64,000 nucleotides of DNA from Acidobacteriota bacterium. Lineage in GTDB: Bacteria > Acidobacteriota > Vicinamibacteria > Vicinamibacterales > UBA2999. Shown here in pieces: positions 33,804 to 42,847 of the stretch (its first letter is position 1; each line of letters opens with the position of its first letter). Below the pieces are notes generated by a model. It had not been told where the DNA came from. It worked only from the letters and a program-made list of their open reading frames with translations, and did not search any database. The translations under genes were made by a program, and so were the position numbers. The DNA is taken from positions 124,001-188,000 of the forward strand of contig JAUYQQ010000010.1 in assembly GCA_030697165.1 (NCBI GenBank), given 5' to 3'.

Positions 33804-34958
33804 TCAGCGGCCCGCCGACATCCGGTACACGTGCAGCGACAGATTCAGGATCAGGCCGATGACGGCGAACGGAATGAAGAACCGGTAGAACGATTCCACC
33901 GCCCAGACCAACGGCGCGTTCCTGGGCGAGGGCGGGTAGTGCGAAAGCCACGCGGCAGGGAACGTCGGCGCCGCCTCGGCATGGCAGGTGCGGCACGCCT
34001 GTTGCACGGTGGCCTTCATCGCTTCCGCCCCAAGCAGCCGCGGCGAGGCAATGTCATGCACCCCGTGGCAGGCGTTGCAGGTCACGACGATCTGCTGCTG
34101 GTCATCGGGAAGGTTTCTCGACAACGAGGCCGTCACGCCGTGAAAGTCGGCGAGATACGTCTTCGCCACGTTGGTGGAGATGCCGTACTTGGCCATCAGC
34201 GCCTCGTCGCCATGGCAGCGGATGCACGTCTCCGGAGAGTTCAGTCGGAATCGGGTCGTACCCGGCTGCTGCACCTGGTGGTGCGTATGGCAATCCGCGC
34301 ACGCCGGCACGTCCTGGTTGTCGTCTTCCACCAGCGCGCGGCCGTGCACGCTGCTGGCGTACATGGTGCTGACGTCGGCATGGCAGGCGGCGCAGCTGCG
34401 CGAGACCATGGCCCGCTTCGCGTGGGGGTTGGCAATGTCGTGCGCGCCGTGACAGTCGGTGCAAATCGGCGCCGACTCCACGCCGGCTTTCAGCAGGTCA
34501 TAGTGCACGCTTTCCAGCGTGCGCGTGTAGGTGTCGAAGTGGCATTTCTTGCAGAGCTCGTACGAGTTGACGGTGTAGGCGCGACGGCTCGCGAACGACG
34601 TGCCCATGGGGTGGTCGGCGTCGTACTTGGCGTGGCAGTCGGTGCAGGTGAGCTGGGACGCGTGCACCGAACCCGTGAGGTGACCCGGGTCCACGAACAG
34701 GCTCATGGTCGAGCCGTCGGCAAACGTCATGGCCATCGACTTGTCCTGGTGGCATTCGAGGCAGGCCGCCACCGCCTCAGGGACCGGGGCCGACGCGGCC
34801 GGGGTCCCTGGAGGTTGAGGCGGTGGGGCTTGGGAGGTGATCGGCGGGGCCGGCGGCCCGGCGGTGACAGCGGTGGCGACAGTGGCGGCGAACACGGCCG
34901 CACAGAGTGTCAAGGCACCGGAGACTCCGAACACCCCCTGCGCTAGACGCCGCACCAT
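33804..34958 (-). CDS. Membrane-anchored nine-haem cytochrome c
   Basis: 384 residues from ATG 34958, placed by GGGAGGACGACG upstream. A signal or anchor helix (GVFGVSGALTLCAAVFAATV) precedes nine CXXCH motifs (CLECH, CTDCH, CKKCH, CTDCH, CAACH, CADCH, CIRCH, CNACH, CRTCH), and a C-terminal helix follows (FFIPFAVIGLILNLSLHVY). The plan resembles NrfB/OmcA-like or cytochrome c3-type quinol-linked cytochromes that pair with a cytochrome b. The odd haem count and C-terminal anchor do not match a named family I can place. It is the first gene of a tight leftward operon with cytochrome b, an M56 peptidase and an unknown protein. Confidence 0.88.
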   Translation of the reverse strand: MVRRLAQGVFGVSGALTLCAAVFAATVATAVTAGPPAPPITSQAPPPQPPGTPAASAPVPEAVAACLECHQDKSMAMTFADGSTMSLFVDPGHLTGSVHASQLTCTDCHAKYDADHPMGTSFASRRAYTVNSYELCKKCHFDTYTRTLESVHYDLLKAGVESAPICTDCHGAHDIANPHAKRAMVSRSCAACHADVSTMYASSVHGRALVEDDNQDVPACADCHTHHQVQQPGTTRFRLNSPETCIRCHGDEALMAKYGISTNVAKTYLADFHGVTASLSRNLPDDQQQIVVTCNACHGVHDIASPRLLGAEAMKATVQQACRTCHAEAAPTFPAAWLSHYPPSPRNAPLVWAVESFYRFFIPFAVIGLILNLSLHVYRMSAGR

Positions 34959-34999
34959 CGTCGTCCTCCCGTCGGTTTCTCCCAGTCTATCGCACATGA

Positions 35000-35419
35000 T
35001 CAGCGCTCGCGGGTCACGGCCTCGTCGAGCTTTTCCTCGGTGGCGTCGGCCCACGGGTCGGGCGGTGGTGCCGGTGCGCCTGGCTTTACGGGCTTCGTCC
35101 TGGCGAGGAACGCCAGTGCTGGGGCCCAGGCCGGACGGAGCACGCGAACGCCTTGCGTGGCAGCGCGCCCACCGACTTCGAGGGCCTTTTCGCCCGCCAG
35201 GCGGAACACCATGGCAAAGCCGATGAACGGCAGGAAGATGACAAATGCCAGACCGAGCAGCGGGGCCAATGCGAGCATCACCAGCATCGGGACTCGGTAG
35301 TACGTCCGGGTGTCGCCGCCAGGCAGCGGGCCGCGCTCGTCAACAGTCGTGAGTTTGAGTGGGGCAACAGCGTAGTAGAGCCCCGGTTCGACGATTTGGT
35401 TTCCGGTGTAGGTGGTCAT
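35000..35419 (-). CDS. Small membrane protein upstream of the cytochrome operon
   Basis: 139 residues from ATG 35419 (GGAGG eight bases upstream; Met 35425 is too close to it). One long or two short hydrophobic helices (VPMLVMLALAPLLGLAFVIF, then LPFIGFAMVFRLAGEK) sit in the middle, and the C-terminus is a proline-rich charged tail ending EEKLDEAVTRER. No family recognised. It lies 41 bases upstream of the nine-haem cytochrome gene in the same direction and may be an assembly or anchoring partner. Confidence 0.65.
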   Translation of the reverse strand: MTTYTGNQIVEPGLYYAVAPLKLTTVDERGPLPGGDTRTYYRVPMLVMLALAPLLGLAFVIFLPFIGFAMVFRLAGEKALEVGGRAATQGVRVLRPAWAPALAFLARTKPVKPGAPAPPPDPWADATEEKLDEAVTRER

Positions 35420-35609
35420 GGTCATTCCCTCCGTTACTGTGACCATGGTGACTCGGGCCGGCACCCGCTGCCATACAGCACTTGTCCGATATTTCGGGTT
35501 CGAGTGCCTGATTTTTCGGTGCGCGGCAGGAGCTTCGAGGATGATCTCCTCGACGGACCGGCGCGGTGGTTTGCGGGATAATGTAGTCGGCCCCTGGGGG
35601 CCTGAACTT

Positions 35610-36746
35610 ATGCCTTTCGACTGTGCGCACCGAGCACGCCACGGCGCCAATGCCTGCCTGACCGCGTGCCCCACCATGGCTGAGGTCGGCGGTTTCCAGT
35701 TCGCGCGCGTCGAACAGGACCGCGACGTGCCACCGGCCGATTCGCGCGTGATCGATGTGGCCATGTTGGACATGCACCACGGGTGGCCCAACCTCGGCCA
35801 CGAGGCGCTGGTGCACGTCCTGCAGAACGCCGTCTGCGATCTGCGCGAGCCGCTGCTCCGGGCGCGGCTCAACGTGCGCGTGATCTCGTACGACGTGCGC
35901 CGGGGCCAGGCGCTGCCCGAAGCCCCTGGCGGCCGGCACACCATCTACATTGGCACGGGTGGCCCCGGCCATCTCGACCCCGCCGTCAACGACGGGCGAG
36001 ACGGCTCACAGGGCATTGTCGAAAACCCGGCGTGGGAGCCACGCCTGTTCAAGTTGTTTGATGCGATCCGCGACGACCAGCGCAGCTCGTTGTTTGCCGT
36101 CTGCCACACCTTCGGCGTCATGTGCCGGTGGCTCGGTGTCGCCGATGCGGTGCTGCGCGGCCCGGAGAAGGGCGGCAAAAGCGTCGGCGTCCGGCACAAC
36201 GTGCTCACTCCCGCGGGGCAAGGCCATCCGTGGTTCGCACCCTTTGCCCGGACCATCGGCAGCGCCGCGCGTTTTCCGGTACTCGACAACCGGCTCTACG
36301 ATCTCATTCCCGGCGGTGCGGTGCCGGGCGGCGTCAGGCTGCTGGCCGTTGACTGTGACGAGGGCGGGGACCCGGGCGACGCCGTCACCATGATCGAGGT
36401 CGCGGATGACCCGGCCGCAAGCATCCCGCGCATCCTCGGCGTCAACCACCATCCCGAGATCGTGAACCGTCAGCGCCAGCTCGTGTTGCTGGAAAAGAAG
36501 CGCGCGCGCGGCGATGTCAACGAGCAGTGGGTGACCGAACGCATCGCCGCGCTCACCGAGCCGGTTGACGCCGACACCGACGATCACGCCCTGCACCTGA
36601 CTTCGAGCTATACGCTGATGGGCCCGCTCCGCTTCGCGCTCTACCGCGCGATTCGGCTGCGCGCCGAGGCCCACGGCGTCGACCCCGGCTTTCACGAGCG
36701 CGACCTGCCGCTGGTCTACGGCCTCGATCACGCGGCGACGACCTAG
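35610..36746 (+). CDS. Class I glutamine-amidotransferase-like protein
   Basis: 378 residues from ATG 35610; ATG 35676 (MAEVGGFQFARVEQDRDVPP) is a credible alternative. The GATase1 layout is visible: a glycine-rich oxyanion region (IYIGTGGPGHLDP), a nucleophile-elbow-like LFAVCHTFGVMCRW with the likely catalytic Cys, and the late NHHPEI supplying the His-Glu pair. A long C-terminal extension after the HPE motif is unusual, and no synthetase domain or neighbour is present, so it may be a stand-alone hydrolase or a divergent, non-glutaminase member. It is divergent from the small membrane protein gene. The open frame continues upstream to 35412 without features. Confidence 0.7.
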   Translation: MPFDCAHRARHGANACLTACPTMAEVGGFQFARVEQDRDVPPADSRVIDVAMLDMHHGWPNLGHEALVHVLQNAVCDLREPLLRARLNVRVISYDVRRGQALPEAPGGRHTIYIGTGGPGHLDPAVNDGRDGSQGIVENPAWEPRLFKLFDAIRDDQRSSLFAVCHTFGVMCRWLGVADAVLRGPEKGGKSVGVRHNVLTPAGQGHPWFAPFARTIGSAARFPVLDNRLYDLIPGGAVPGGVRLLAVDCDEGGDPGDAVTMIEVADDPAASIPRILGVNHHPEIVNRQRQLVLLEKKRARGDVNEQWVTERIAALTEPVDADTDDHALHLTSSYTLMGPLRFALYRAIRLRAEAHGVDPGFHERDLPLVYGLDHAATT

Positions 36747-36766
36747 CTACCCGTAACTTCTCCTCC

Positions 36767-38128
36767 TCACGGCTCGTACCGCATCATGGTCATGAAGCCC
36801 ATGTCCATGTGGAACTGGTGGTGGCAGTGAAACAAGGACAGTCCGGGCTGGGTGGTCGGGACGTCAATCTCCACTTGTTGCCAGGCGGGCACGACCACCA
36901 CGTCCTTCCAGATGCCCGAGACGCGTTGACCCGCGTACTTGACCAGCTCGAACGTGTGCCGATGCAGGTGGATCGGGTGCGCGTCGGCGCTCTGGTTGTC
37001 GAGCAGCCAGCGATACCGCCGGTTGGCGCGGACGACGATCGGGTCGATGCGGGGGTGTGACTGGCCGTTGATGGTCCAGCTGTGCCCGTCGCCCTTGGGC
37101 TTGAACACCAGCGTCAACCGGCCGTCTGGTTCGGCCACTTCGGCGGCCGCGCCGAACCGCAGGTAGCTCCAGCCGTCGGTCGCCGTCGGCGCCCATCGCG
37201 GCGGACCCGGCTGGCCGGCGTACTCGATGGCAATGCCCATCCCGGCCTCGCGCTGGGCGGATCTCGTTTCGCCGAGGATCCACACGCCGGGCCGGTTCAT
37301 CTCGACGATCGCATCGACGCGTTCGCCCGGGCCAAGCTCCACCATCGGCGCGATCGCCGGCGTCGGCACGGCATTCCCATCGAGGGCGATTACGCGAAAC
37401 AGGTGCCCGGGCAGCGCCAGGCTGTGATGCAGCGTGGCGCTCGCATTGACCATGCGGAACAGTACCCGTTGACCCTCGCGGACGCGGATCGGTTCGCCGC
37501 CGCCGAGCATTTTGCCGTTGATCGAGTGGTAGCGGTACGTGACGTCGGCCGGGCTGGCGTTGGTCACCCGCGGCTCCCATTCGTGAAGCAGGATCGGGAC
37601 TTCCTGATCGTAGGCGCCCGGCTCGTCGCCGGTTTCGACCACGAGCATGCCGAACTGGCCGGTGTAGGTGCCCTTCTTGAAGTCACGGCCGGCCATGTGG
37701 TGGCTGTGGTACCAGCGGGTGCCGGCAGGGTCTGGCGTAAAGCGGTATCGCTGGCGGCCTTTTGGCGGGACGCCCGGCGTGCCCTGTTCATACACGCCAT
37801 CGACCTCCGAGGGAATGTGCAGGCCGTGCCAATGGACGATGTCCATTTCGCGGGTGTCGTTCCAGACGTCGACGATCACCGGCCGTCCCCGGCGCGCGCG
37901 CAAGAGCGGGCCTGGCACCTGGCCGTTGTAGGCCAGGGTCTTCACCGTGCGCCCGGGTTTGAGCTCGAGCGACACCTCGCCGATGCGGAGGGTGATGTCC
38001 GCTGGTTCGGTGAACGACTGCGGCTGCGTGGGGGGCTTGGGGTGCGTCATCCCCATGTGCTGGGCACGCCCAACTGCGGCCAGCGACGACCAGCCACACG
38101 CGGCGGCAAGCAGTTCACGACGAGTCAT
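36767..38128 (-). CDS. Exported multicopper oxidase (second in the window)
   Basis: 453 residues from ATG 38128, beginning MTRRELLAAACGWSSLAAVG, a Tat-like signal with RR. Copper-ligand blocks are HWHGLHIP, WYHSHH, HPIHLHRHTFEL and HCHHQFHMDMGFM. It differs from the first oxidase in length and in the last block and so is not a recent duplicate. The Tat-like signal implies folding with copper in the cytoplasm before export. It lies 68 bases from the stop of a small cytochrome c gene in the same direction; the cytochrome could be an electron partner. Substrate unknown: copper(I), iron, phenols or other reductants are possible. Confidence 0.88.
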   Translation of the reverse strand: MTRRELLAAACGWSSLAAVGRAQHMGMTHPKPPTQPQSFTEPADITLRIGEVSLELKPGRTVKTLAYNGQVPGPLLRARRGRPVIVDVWNDTREMDIVHWHGLHIPSEVDGVYEQGTPGVPPKGRQRYRFTPDPAGTRWYHSHHMAGRDFKKGTYTGQFGMLVVETGDEPGAYDQEVPILLHEWEPRVTNASPADVTYRYHSINGKMLGGGEPIRVREGQRVLFRMVNASATLHHSLALPGHLFRVIALDGNAVPTPAIAPMVELGPGERVDAIVEMNRPGVWILGETRSAQREAGMGIAIEYAGQPGPPRWAPTATDGWSYLRFGAAAEVAEPDGRLTLVFKPKGDGHSWTINGQSHPRIDPIVVRANRRYRWLLDNQSADAHPIHLHRHTFELVKYAGQRVSGIWKDVVVVPAWQQVEIDVPTTQPGLSLFHCHHQFHMDMGFMTMMRYEP

Positions 38129-38196
38129 CACGGGAAACCTAACACGGCCGCGAGGCGAGGGCGACCCCCGCCTCGCGATAGTGCTCGATCCGCCGA

Positions 38197-38610
38197 CTAG
38201 GGTACCTGCATCCCCTTGATGTAGTCCGCCAGCGCCGCCACGCGCAGCTGGGCGGTGTCGCGATTCAACGAGTTGAACAGGCCGCCCCACATCGGCATGT
38301 CGCGCGAACCGTGGGCGGCCACTTCGTCCAGACCCTCGATGTAACGGCGGACCCTGACGTCAGGGAACTTGCCGCCGTTGCGCGCGTTGATCCGGGTCAA
38401 GTCGGCAGGAACCTTGGCCAAGGCCGACGCGGCCGGGCCATTGCCCTTGCCCTCTTTGCCGTGGCACACCGCACAGTAGCTGTCGAACATGCCCTTGGCG
38501 TCTGACGCGTTGACGTTCTTGATGGGCGCCTGCTCGATTTTCGCCTGGGCGAACGCCGAGCCGGCCGAGAGCGCGAGAGCGACGAGTGCGATGAAGACAA
38601 ATCGGAACAT
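38197..38610 (-). CDS. Small exported monohaem cytochrome c
   Basis: 137 residues with signal peptide MFRFVFIALVALALSAGSAF. One haem motif CAVCHGKEGKGNG is followed by a likely axial Met in SRDMPMWGG, the class I cytochrome c plan. It is expected in the periplasm as a soluble electron carrier. It reads in the same direction as the multicopper oxidase 68 bases downstream, to which it might give or from which it might take electrons; this is inferred from position only. AGGAGGAGC upstream of the ATG is a good ribosome-binding site. Confidence 0.88.
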   Translation of the reverse strand: MFRFVFIALVALALSAGSAFAQAKIEQAPIKNVNASDAKGMFDSYCAVCHGKEGKGNGPAASALAKVPADLTRINARNGGKFPDVRVRRYIEGLDEVAAHGSRDMPMWGGLFNSLNRDTAQLRVAALADYIKGMQVP

Positions 38611-38781
38611 CAGGCTCCTCCTTTTTGCTGAGAGTCAGCACCTGACGGCTCAAGCATCAGATGTGCCAAGCGAGCACGCGGTGGGATCGGCCCAAAAAGG
38701 GGTCTGCGGCGATGACTCCCTCGGCCGCGGACCCGAAGACGGGGAATATTCCGCAGTGCCTGGAGGCCCGGGCGGTGCCCT

Positions 38782-40023
38782 CTAGAGGGCCAGCATCGCG
38801 GCGCCGGCGGCCGCCATCGCCAGCAGCGACCCCGCCGTCTGCCACGCAAACCGGCGCTCGCCGATCACCATCGCGATACCGGCTTTCATCAGGCAGTTGG
38901 CGATCACGCCCATGAGGATCGCGCGGCAGGCGAGGTCCGCCGCGGTGCCGGTCGTGACGCTCCGGGTCATGGCGAGCGTCAGCGCATCGACGTCGGTCAG
39001 GCCCAGCAGGAAGCCGCCGGCCAGCAGGCCGCTCTCCCCCATCCACGAGCGCGCATAGTGCACGCCGTACAACACCACCTGGAAGAGCGCCGCCATTTCC
39101 AGCGCCGCGCGGAACTGGAGCGGGTTACGCAAGTCCGATGGCGCCGCCTTCGGACCATCCATCTGCCGCCAGGCCAGTCCCAGCGCGACGAGGCCGGCGA
39201 CAAACGGCGCCCACAGGTACCACGCCAGCGTTTGCACCAACGCCGCATTGAGGACCGCCACTGCGACCACCACGCGCAGGAACAGGATGGTGCTGGCGGC
39301 AACCGCGCCAGTCGCCAGCGGCGCCGCCTGGGCGCGATGGGCGCGGCTCAGGCGCGCGAACGTCAGCGTCACGCTGGTCGATGACACCAACCCGCCAAGC
39401 AAGCCCGTGATCGGATAGCCCGCGGCGCCCGCGAGACGCTGGGCAATGAACCCGGCGAAACTGAGACCGGAGAACAGCAGCACGAGGAGCCACAGCTCGC
39501 GCGGACGGATGCCGGGCGCCGGACCGAACGGCCCCGCGGGCAACAGGGGCAGGATCACGACCGACATGACGGCGACGCGGGCAGCCGCGAGCAGCATGGT
39601 GTCGTCGAGGCGGTCGACGAACTTGTGCAGACCTTGCTTCTCCGCGAGCAGCAGCACGGTGAGGGTCGTGAGCGCCGCTGAAAAGCGCAACTCGCCGAGC
39701 CCGCCGAGCACGCCGGCGCCGAGTACTACGAGCGCGGCCACCTCCGTGGTCGCATCGATGTCGTGCTGGCTGGCGCGCACATAGCCGGCCACGACCAGGC
39801 TGAGCGCGCCGGCCACCAGCAGCCCGGCGGCCAGCGGATACCCGCCGGCGGTGAGCAGGCCGGCAATGCCGGCGAGCGCACCGAGCAGGGTGAACGTGCG
39901 CACGCCGCCCAGCCGCGCATCGGGACCGGTCGCATGTCCCGATTGCTGGCGCTCGACACCTACGGCAGCACCGCCGAGGATGGCGACGACGAGGCCGGCA
40001 ATGGCGTCCAGGCCGGGATTCAC
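38782..40023 (-). CDS. MgtC/SapB-DUF4010 family membrane protein
   Basis: 413 residues from GTG 40023 (frame open to 40071 but with no clear start there). About twelve membrane helices. The N-terminal MgtC/SapB signature is AVGVERQQSGHATGPDARLG with RTFTLLGALAG; the DUF4010 half follows from LPLLPAGPFGPAPGIRPREL. Members of this two-part family are ubiquitous inner-membrane proteins of uncertain transport function. Its divergent neighbour starts the biosynthetic cluster on the other strand about 117 bases away, so the intervening region holds promoters for both. It is not obviously part of the cluster. Confidence 0.87.
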   Translation of the reverse strand: MNPGLDAIAGLVVAILGGAAVGVERQQSGHATGPDARLGGVRTFTLLGALAGIAGLLTAGGYPLAAGLLVAGALSLVVAGYVRASQHDIDATTEVAALVVLGAGVLGGLGELRFSAALTTLTVLLLAEKQGLHKFVDRLDDTMLLAAARVAVMSVVILPLLPAGPFGPAPGIRPRELWLLVLLFSGLSFAGFIAQRLAGAAGYPITGLLGGLVSSTSVTLTFARLSRAHRAQAAPLATGAVAASTILFLRVVVAVAVLNAALVQTLAWYLWAPFVAGLVALGLAWRQMDGPKAAPSDLRNPLQFRAALEMAALFQVVLYGVHYARSWMGESGLLAGGFLLGLTDVDALTLAMTRSVTTGTAADLACRAILMGVIANCLMKAGIAMVIGERRFAWQTAGSLLAMAAAGAAMLAL

Positions 40024-40118
40024 ACGGTCAGGATACCGCCGCCCGGCCTTAGACCGTGTATCAACACGCAAGCGTCGCGTACGGCGGTGCCCAAGGGCGC
40101 GTCGCAGCCACCGTGCAG

Positions 40119-40127
40119 TGCTACACT
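40119..40127 (+). promoter_or_regulatory. Extended -10 promoter element of the exporter operon
   Basis: TGCTACACT matches the extended -10 form TGnTAnnnT, with transcription expected about 7 bases later (40134), close before ATG 40141. No good -35 box is seen, which extended -10 promoters do not need. The short leader leaves no clear ribosome-binding site. Confidence 0.4.
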
Positions 40128-40140
40128 CAATGTCTTCAAG

Positions 40141-41805
40141 ATGGCGCCATCCACCGAATTTTCGCTATGGAGTTTCCTCCAGGCGCGCTCCGAAGTACCG
40201 CTTCACCGCGTGATGGCGGTGGCGAGCCTCTCGGGCCTCGCCAACGCGACGTTGATCGCCGTGATCAATTCGGCTGCGCACGAGGTGGCGGCCGACGGGC
40301 TGAATACGCAGAAGTTCTTCCTGTTCCTGATCGCGATCACTATCTACGTGCTGACGCAGCGATACATCCTGCAGGTGTCGACGATCGAGGTCGAGAAGAT
40401 CATCGCGAAGATCAGGATTTCGCTGTCGGACAGGATCCGCCGCGCCGATCTCCATGCCATGGAAACCCTGGGACGCGCCCAGCTGTACGCCAGCCTGAAC
40501 AACGACACGCTGACGATTTCGCGGGCGACGGCGCCGATGATAATCGCGTCGCAGGGCGCGCTGCTGGTGGTGTTCAGCCTCGGCTATATCTGGTATCTCG
40601 AGCCGACCGCGTTCGCACTCACGTTGGCGATCGTCGCGATCGGGATCGCCCTTCATTTCAAGAACAAGAAGCAGCTGGCCTACGAGCTCGCCGAGTCGAG
40701 CGCCAAGGAGAACGAGCTGTTCGACGTGGTGACGCACCTGCTCGACGGGTTTAAGGAGGTCAAGCTCAACAGCGCCCGCAACCGCGACCTGTACGAGCAC
40801 CTGCGTGGGATCGCCGTCGACGCCGCCGAACTGAAGACCCGCAGCGGCATTCGCTACGCGCACTATTACCTGTTCACGCAGGTGATGTTCCTGCTGCTGC
40901 TGGCGGCGATGGTGTTCATCCTGCCCGAACTCTCGGCCAACTTGGTGGAGCCGGACCAGGTCACCAGCATCACCGCCGCGGTCCTGTTCATCATCGGGCC
41001 GCTGACCACCGTGGTCGCCTCGGTGCCGGTGTTTCGCACTGCCACCCACGCGGTCCAGAACATGGCGAACCTCGAAGCGGCGCTCGACCGCGCCCAGCAA
41101 CTGGCGAGGGATCCGGACAACGGCGAAGTCGTCACGCCGCCCGACTTCCACACCATCGAGGTACGCGGCGTGACGTTCAGCCACCGCGACAAGGCGGGCC
41201 GGCCGCTGTTCACACTCGGGCCGGTGAGTTGCACCATCACCAGGGGCGAGACCATCCTGACCGTCGGCGGCAACGGCAGCGGCAAGTCCACCTTCTTCAA
41301 GCTGCTGACCGGCTTGTACTATCCCGACACCGGCACGATCCTCATCGATGGGGTGGACGTCAAGACCATCGGCGATCGCCGGTATCGCGAACTGTTTTCC
41401 GCCGTCTTCACCGACTATCATCTATTCACACGGCTCTACGGCTTGAATCAGGTCGACGATCGCCGCGTGGACGAGCTGTTGCGGCTGATGCAGCTCGAAG
41501 GCAAGACCGCGTGGCGCGACGGCCGGTTCGTCAACCAGGAGTTGTCGACCGGGCAGAAGAAACGCCTGGCGCTGATCGTCAGCCTGCTCGAAGACAAGCC
41601 GATCTACGTGTTTGACGAATGGGCGGCGGATCAGGACCCGGCGTTCCGCAAGTTTTTCTACGACACCCTGCTGCCGGACTTGAAGGCCCAGGGCAAGACT
41701 GTGATTGCCGCGACCCATGATGACCGCTACTTCTACGCGGGCGACCGTGTGCTGAAAATGGAGATGGGGCAGTTTGTCGCTGGCGAGGGTTTGGAGAACG
41801 CATGA
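40141..41805 (+). CDS. Cyclic-peptide-type ABC exporter (PvdE/SyrD family)
   Basis: 554 residues from ATG 40141. A six-helix exporter domain (residues 20-310) includes LFDVVTHLLDGFKEVKLNSA, typical of the cyclic-peptide transporter family. The fused ATPase follows with Walker A GGNGSGKST, signature NQELSTGQKKRLALIVSL, Walker B IYVFDEWAADQDP and H-loop ATHD. The signature reads LSTGQ and the Walker B region reads DEWAADQDP, both features of the PvdE/SyrD branch. These pumps move finished or precursor non-ribosomal peptides out of the cytoplasm. It is the first gene of the rightward arm of the cluster; the lipoprotein gene overlaps it by 4 bases. Confidence 0.9.
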   Translation: MAPSTEFSLWSFLQARSEVPLHRVMAVASLSGLANATLIAVINSAAHEVAADGLNTQKFFLFLIAITIYVLTQRYILQVSTIEVEKIIAKIRISLSDRIRRADLHAMETLGRAQLYASLNNDTLTISRATAPMIIASQGALLVVFSLGYIWYLEPTAFALTLAIVAIGIALHFKNKKQLAYELAESSAKENELFDVVTHLLDGFKEVKLNSARNRDLYEHLRGIAVDAAELKTRSGIRYAHYYLFTQVMFLLLLAAMVFILPELSANLVEPDQVTSITAAVLFIIGPLTTVVASVPVFRTATHAVQNMANLEAALDRAQQLARDPDNGEVVTPPDFHTIEVRGVTFSHRDKAGRPLFTLGPVSCTITRGETILTVGGNGSGKSTFFKLLTGLYYPDTGTILIDGVDVKTIGDRRYRELFSAVFTDYHLFTRLYGLNQVDDRRVDELLRLMQLEGKTAWRDGRFVNQELSTGQKKRLALIVSLLEDKPIYVFDEWAADQDPAFRKFFYDTLLPDLKAQGKTVIAATHDDRYFYAGDRVLKMEMGQFVAGEGLENA

Positions 41806-42836
41806 CCATGGGACGATCGATGATGCGACAGGCGCGCGGCCGGCTGGCGGTGTGCCTGTGTCTCTCGCTGACGGTGATGGCCTGCCGCCAGCATGTCGAG
41901 CGAATCCCGTCCGGCCGCGGCTTCACGCCCGACCACACGATGTGGGTCGCTTCGCTCCCGCCGTCGTGCGGGTGCATCTCGCTGGAGAACAAAACCGGGA
42001 AGAAGGTCTACCTCGAATCGACGTTTTACGGCGTTGCCCGCGGCTTCATGCTGATCGAGGACCAGGCCGTCCACCGCGTGCTGTTCGATTGGGGGGGACC
42101 ACTCAATTCCGACCGCTACGAGTTGGTGCCGTACGAGGCCGATGCGGCGGGGCGCCCGCAGCGTGACCGCCGGCTCGACGCGCAGGCGACGCTCGCCGAG
42201 TTCGCGCCGGTGGCCGCGACGGCGTGTAACGACAAGGACTGCGCGTTCGGCACGCTGGCGATGAATCGTATGCTGGCGGCCGAGGAAGAAGCGGAGCGCG
42301 ACACGGCGCGGCGCGGCGTGAATTTCAGCAACGTCATCGAGGCCTCGGCACCACTCGGGCAATGCGGTTGCATGGTGCTTCGCAACTTCAGCACCAAGCG
42401 CGTGACCTTGAGGTCCACCCTGCACGGCGCCCAGACCGGTCAGATCACCATGGACCCGGGCTCGACCATCCCGGTTCCGTTCGATTGGTCCGGTAATCTC
42501 GACTCCGACGTCTACCTTGTCGAGGCGGTCGACGCGACCTCGCCGGACGAGGTCGCGCGGGCGCTCGCACCGAACATGCAAGCTCACAAGACGGCGATGA
42601 CGATTCGCCTCAAGCAGTTTGTCGAGATCACCGGAACCTTTGTCGGCATGCAATGCACGGCGACCGAAAGCGAGTTCATCGTCGCGGGCCATATGCCGGT
42701 TGATGCCGCGCAGGTCAGCATCAAGTGCCCGTGGAGTCCGCCGGCCGGGGCCGGCCTCGGGATGCGCGTGGCGTTTGACGAGCGGACCAGGCGGTCGGCA
42801 CCGACGCCGGCCGGCGAAACCGGAGCAGGACAGTGA
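41802..42836 (+). CDS. Probable lipoprotein with a duplicated ~55-residue domain
   Basis: 344 residues. N-terminal hydrophobic segment LAVCLCLSLTVMAC ends in a lipobox-like cysteine. Two related blocks occur: CGCISLENKTGKKVYLESTF...GPLNSDRYELV (from about residue 55) and CGCMVLRNFSTKRVTLRSTL...GNLDSDVYLVE (from about residue 187), each starting CGC and carrying a V.FDW motif. Eight or more cysteines outside the signal suggest disulphides or metal binding. I know no family. It overlaps the exporter by 4 bases and precedes an SPFH protein, so it probably acts with export at the envelope. This gene is a good candidate for a new component of the cluster. Confidence 0.75.
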   Translation: MTMGRSMMRQARGRLAVCLCLSLTVMACRQHVERIPSGRGFTPDHTMWVASLPPSCGCISLENKTGKKVYLESTFYGVARGFMLIEDQAVHRVLFDWGGPLNSDRYELVPYEADAAGRPQRDRRLDAQATLAEFAPVAATACNDKDCAFGTLAMNRMLAAEEEAERDTARRGVNFSNVIEASAPLGQCGCMVLRNFSTKRVTLRSTLHGAQTGQITMDPGSTIPVPFDWSGNLDSDVYLVEAVDATSPDEVARALAPNMQAHKTAMTIRLKQFVEITGTFVGMQCTATESEFIVAGHMPVDAAQVSIKCPWSPPAGAGLGMRVAFDERTRRSAPTPAGETGAGQ

Positions 42837-42847
42837 AGGAGCAGACC

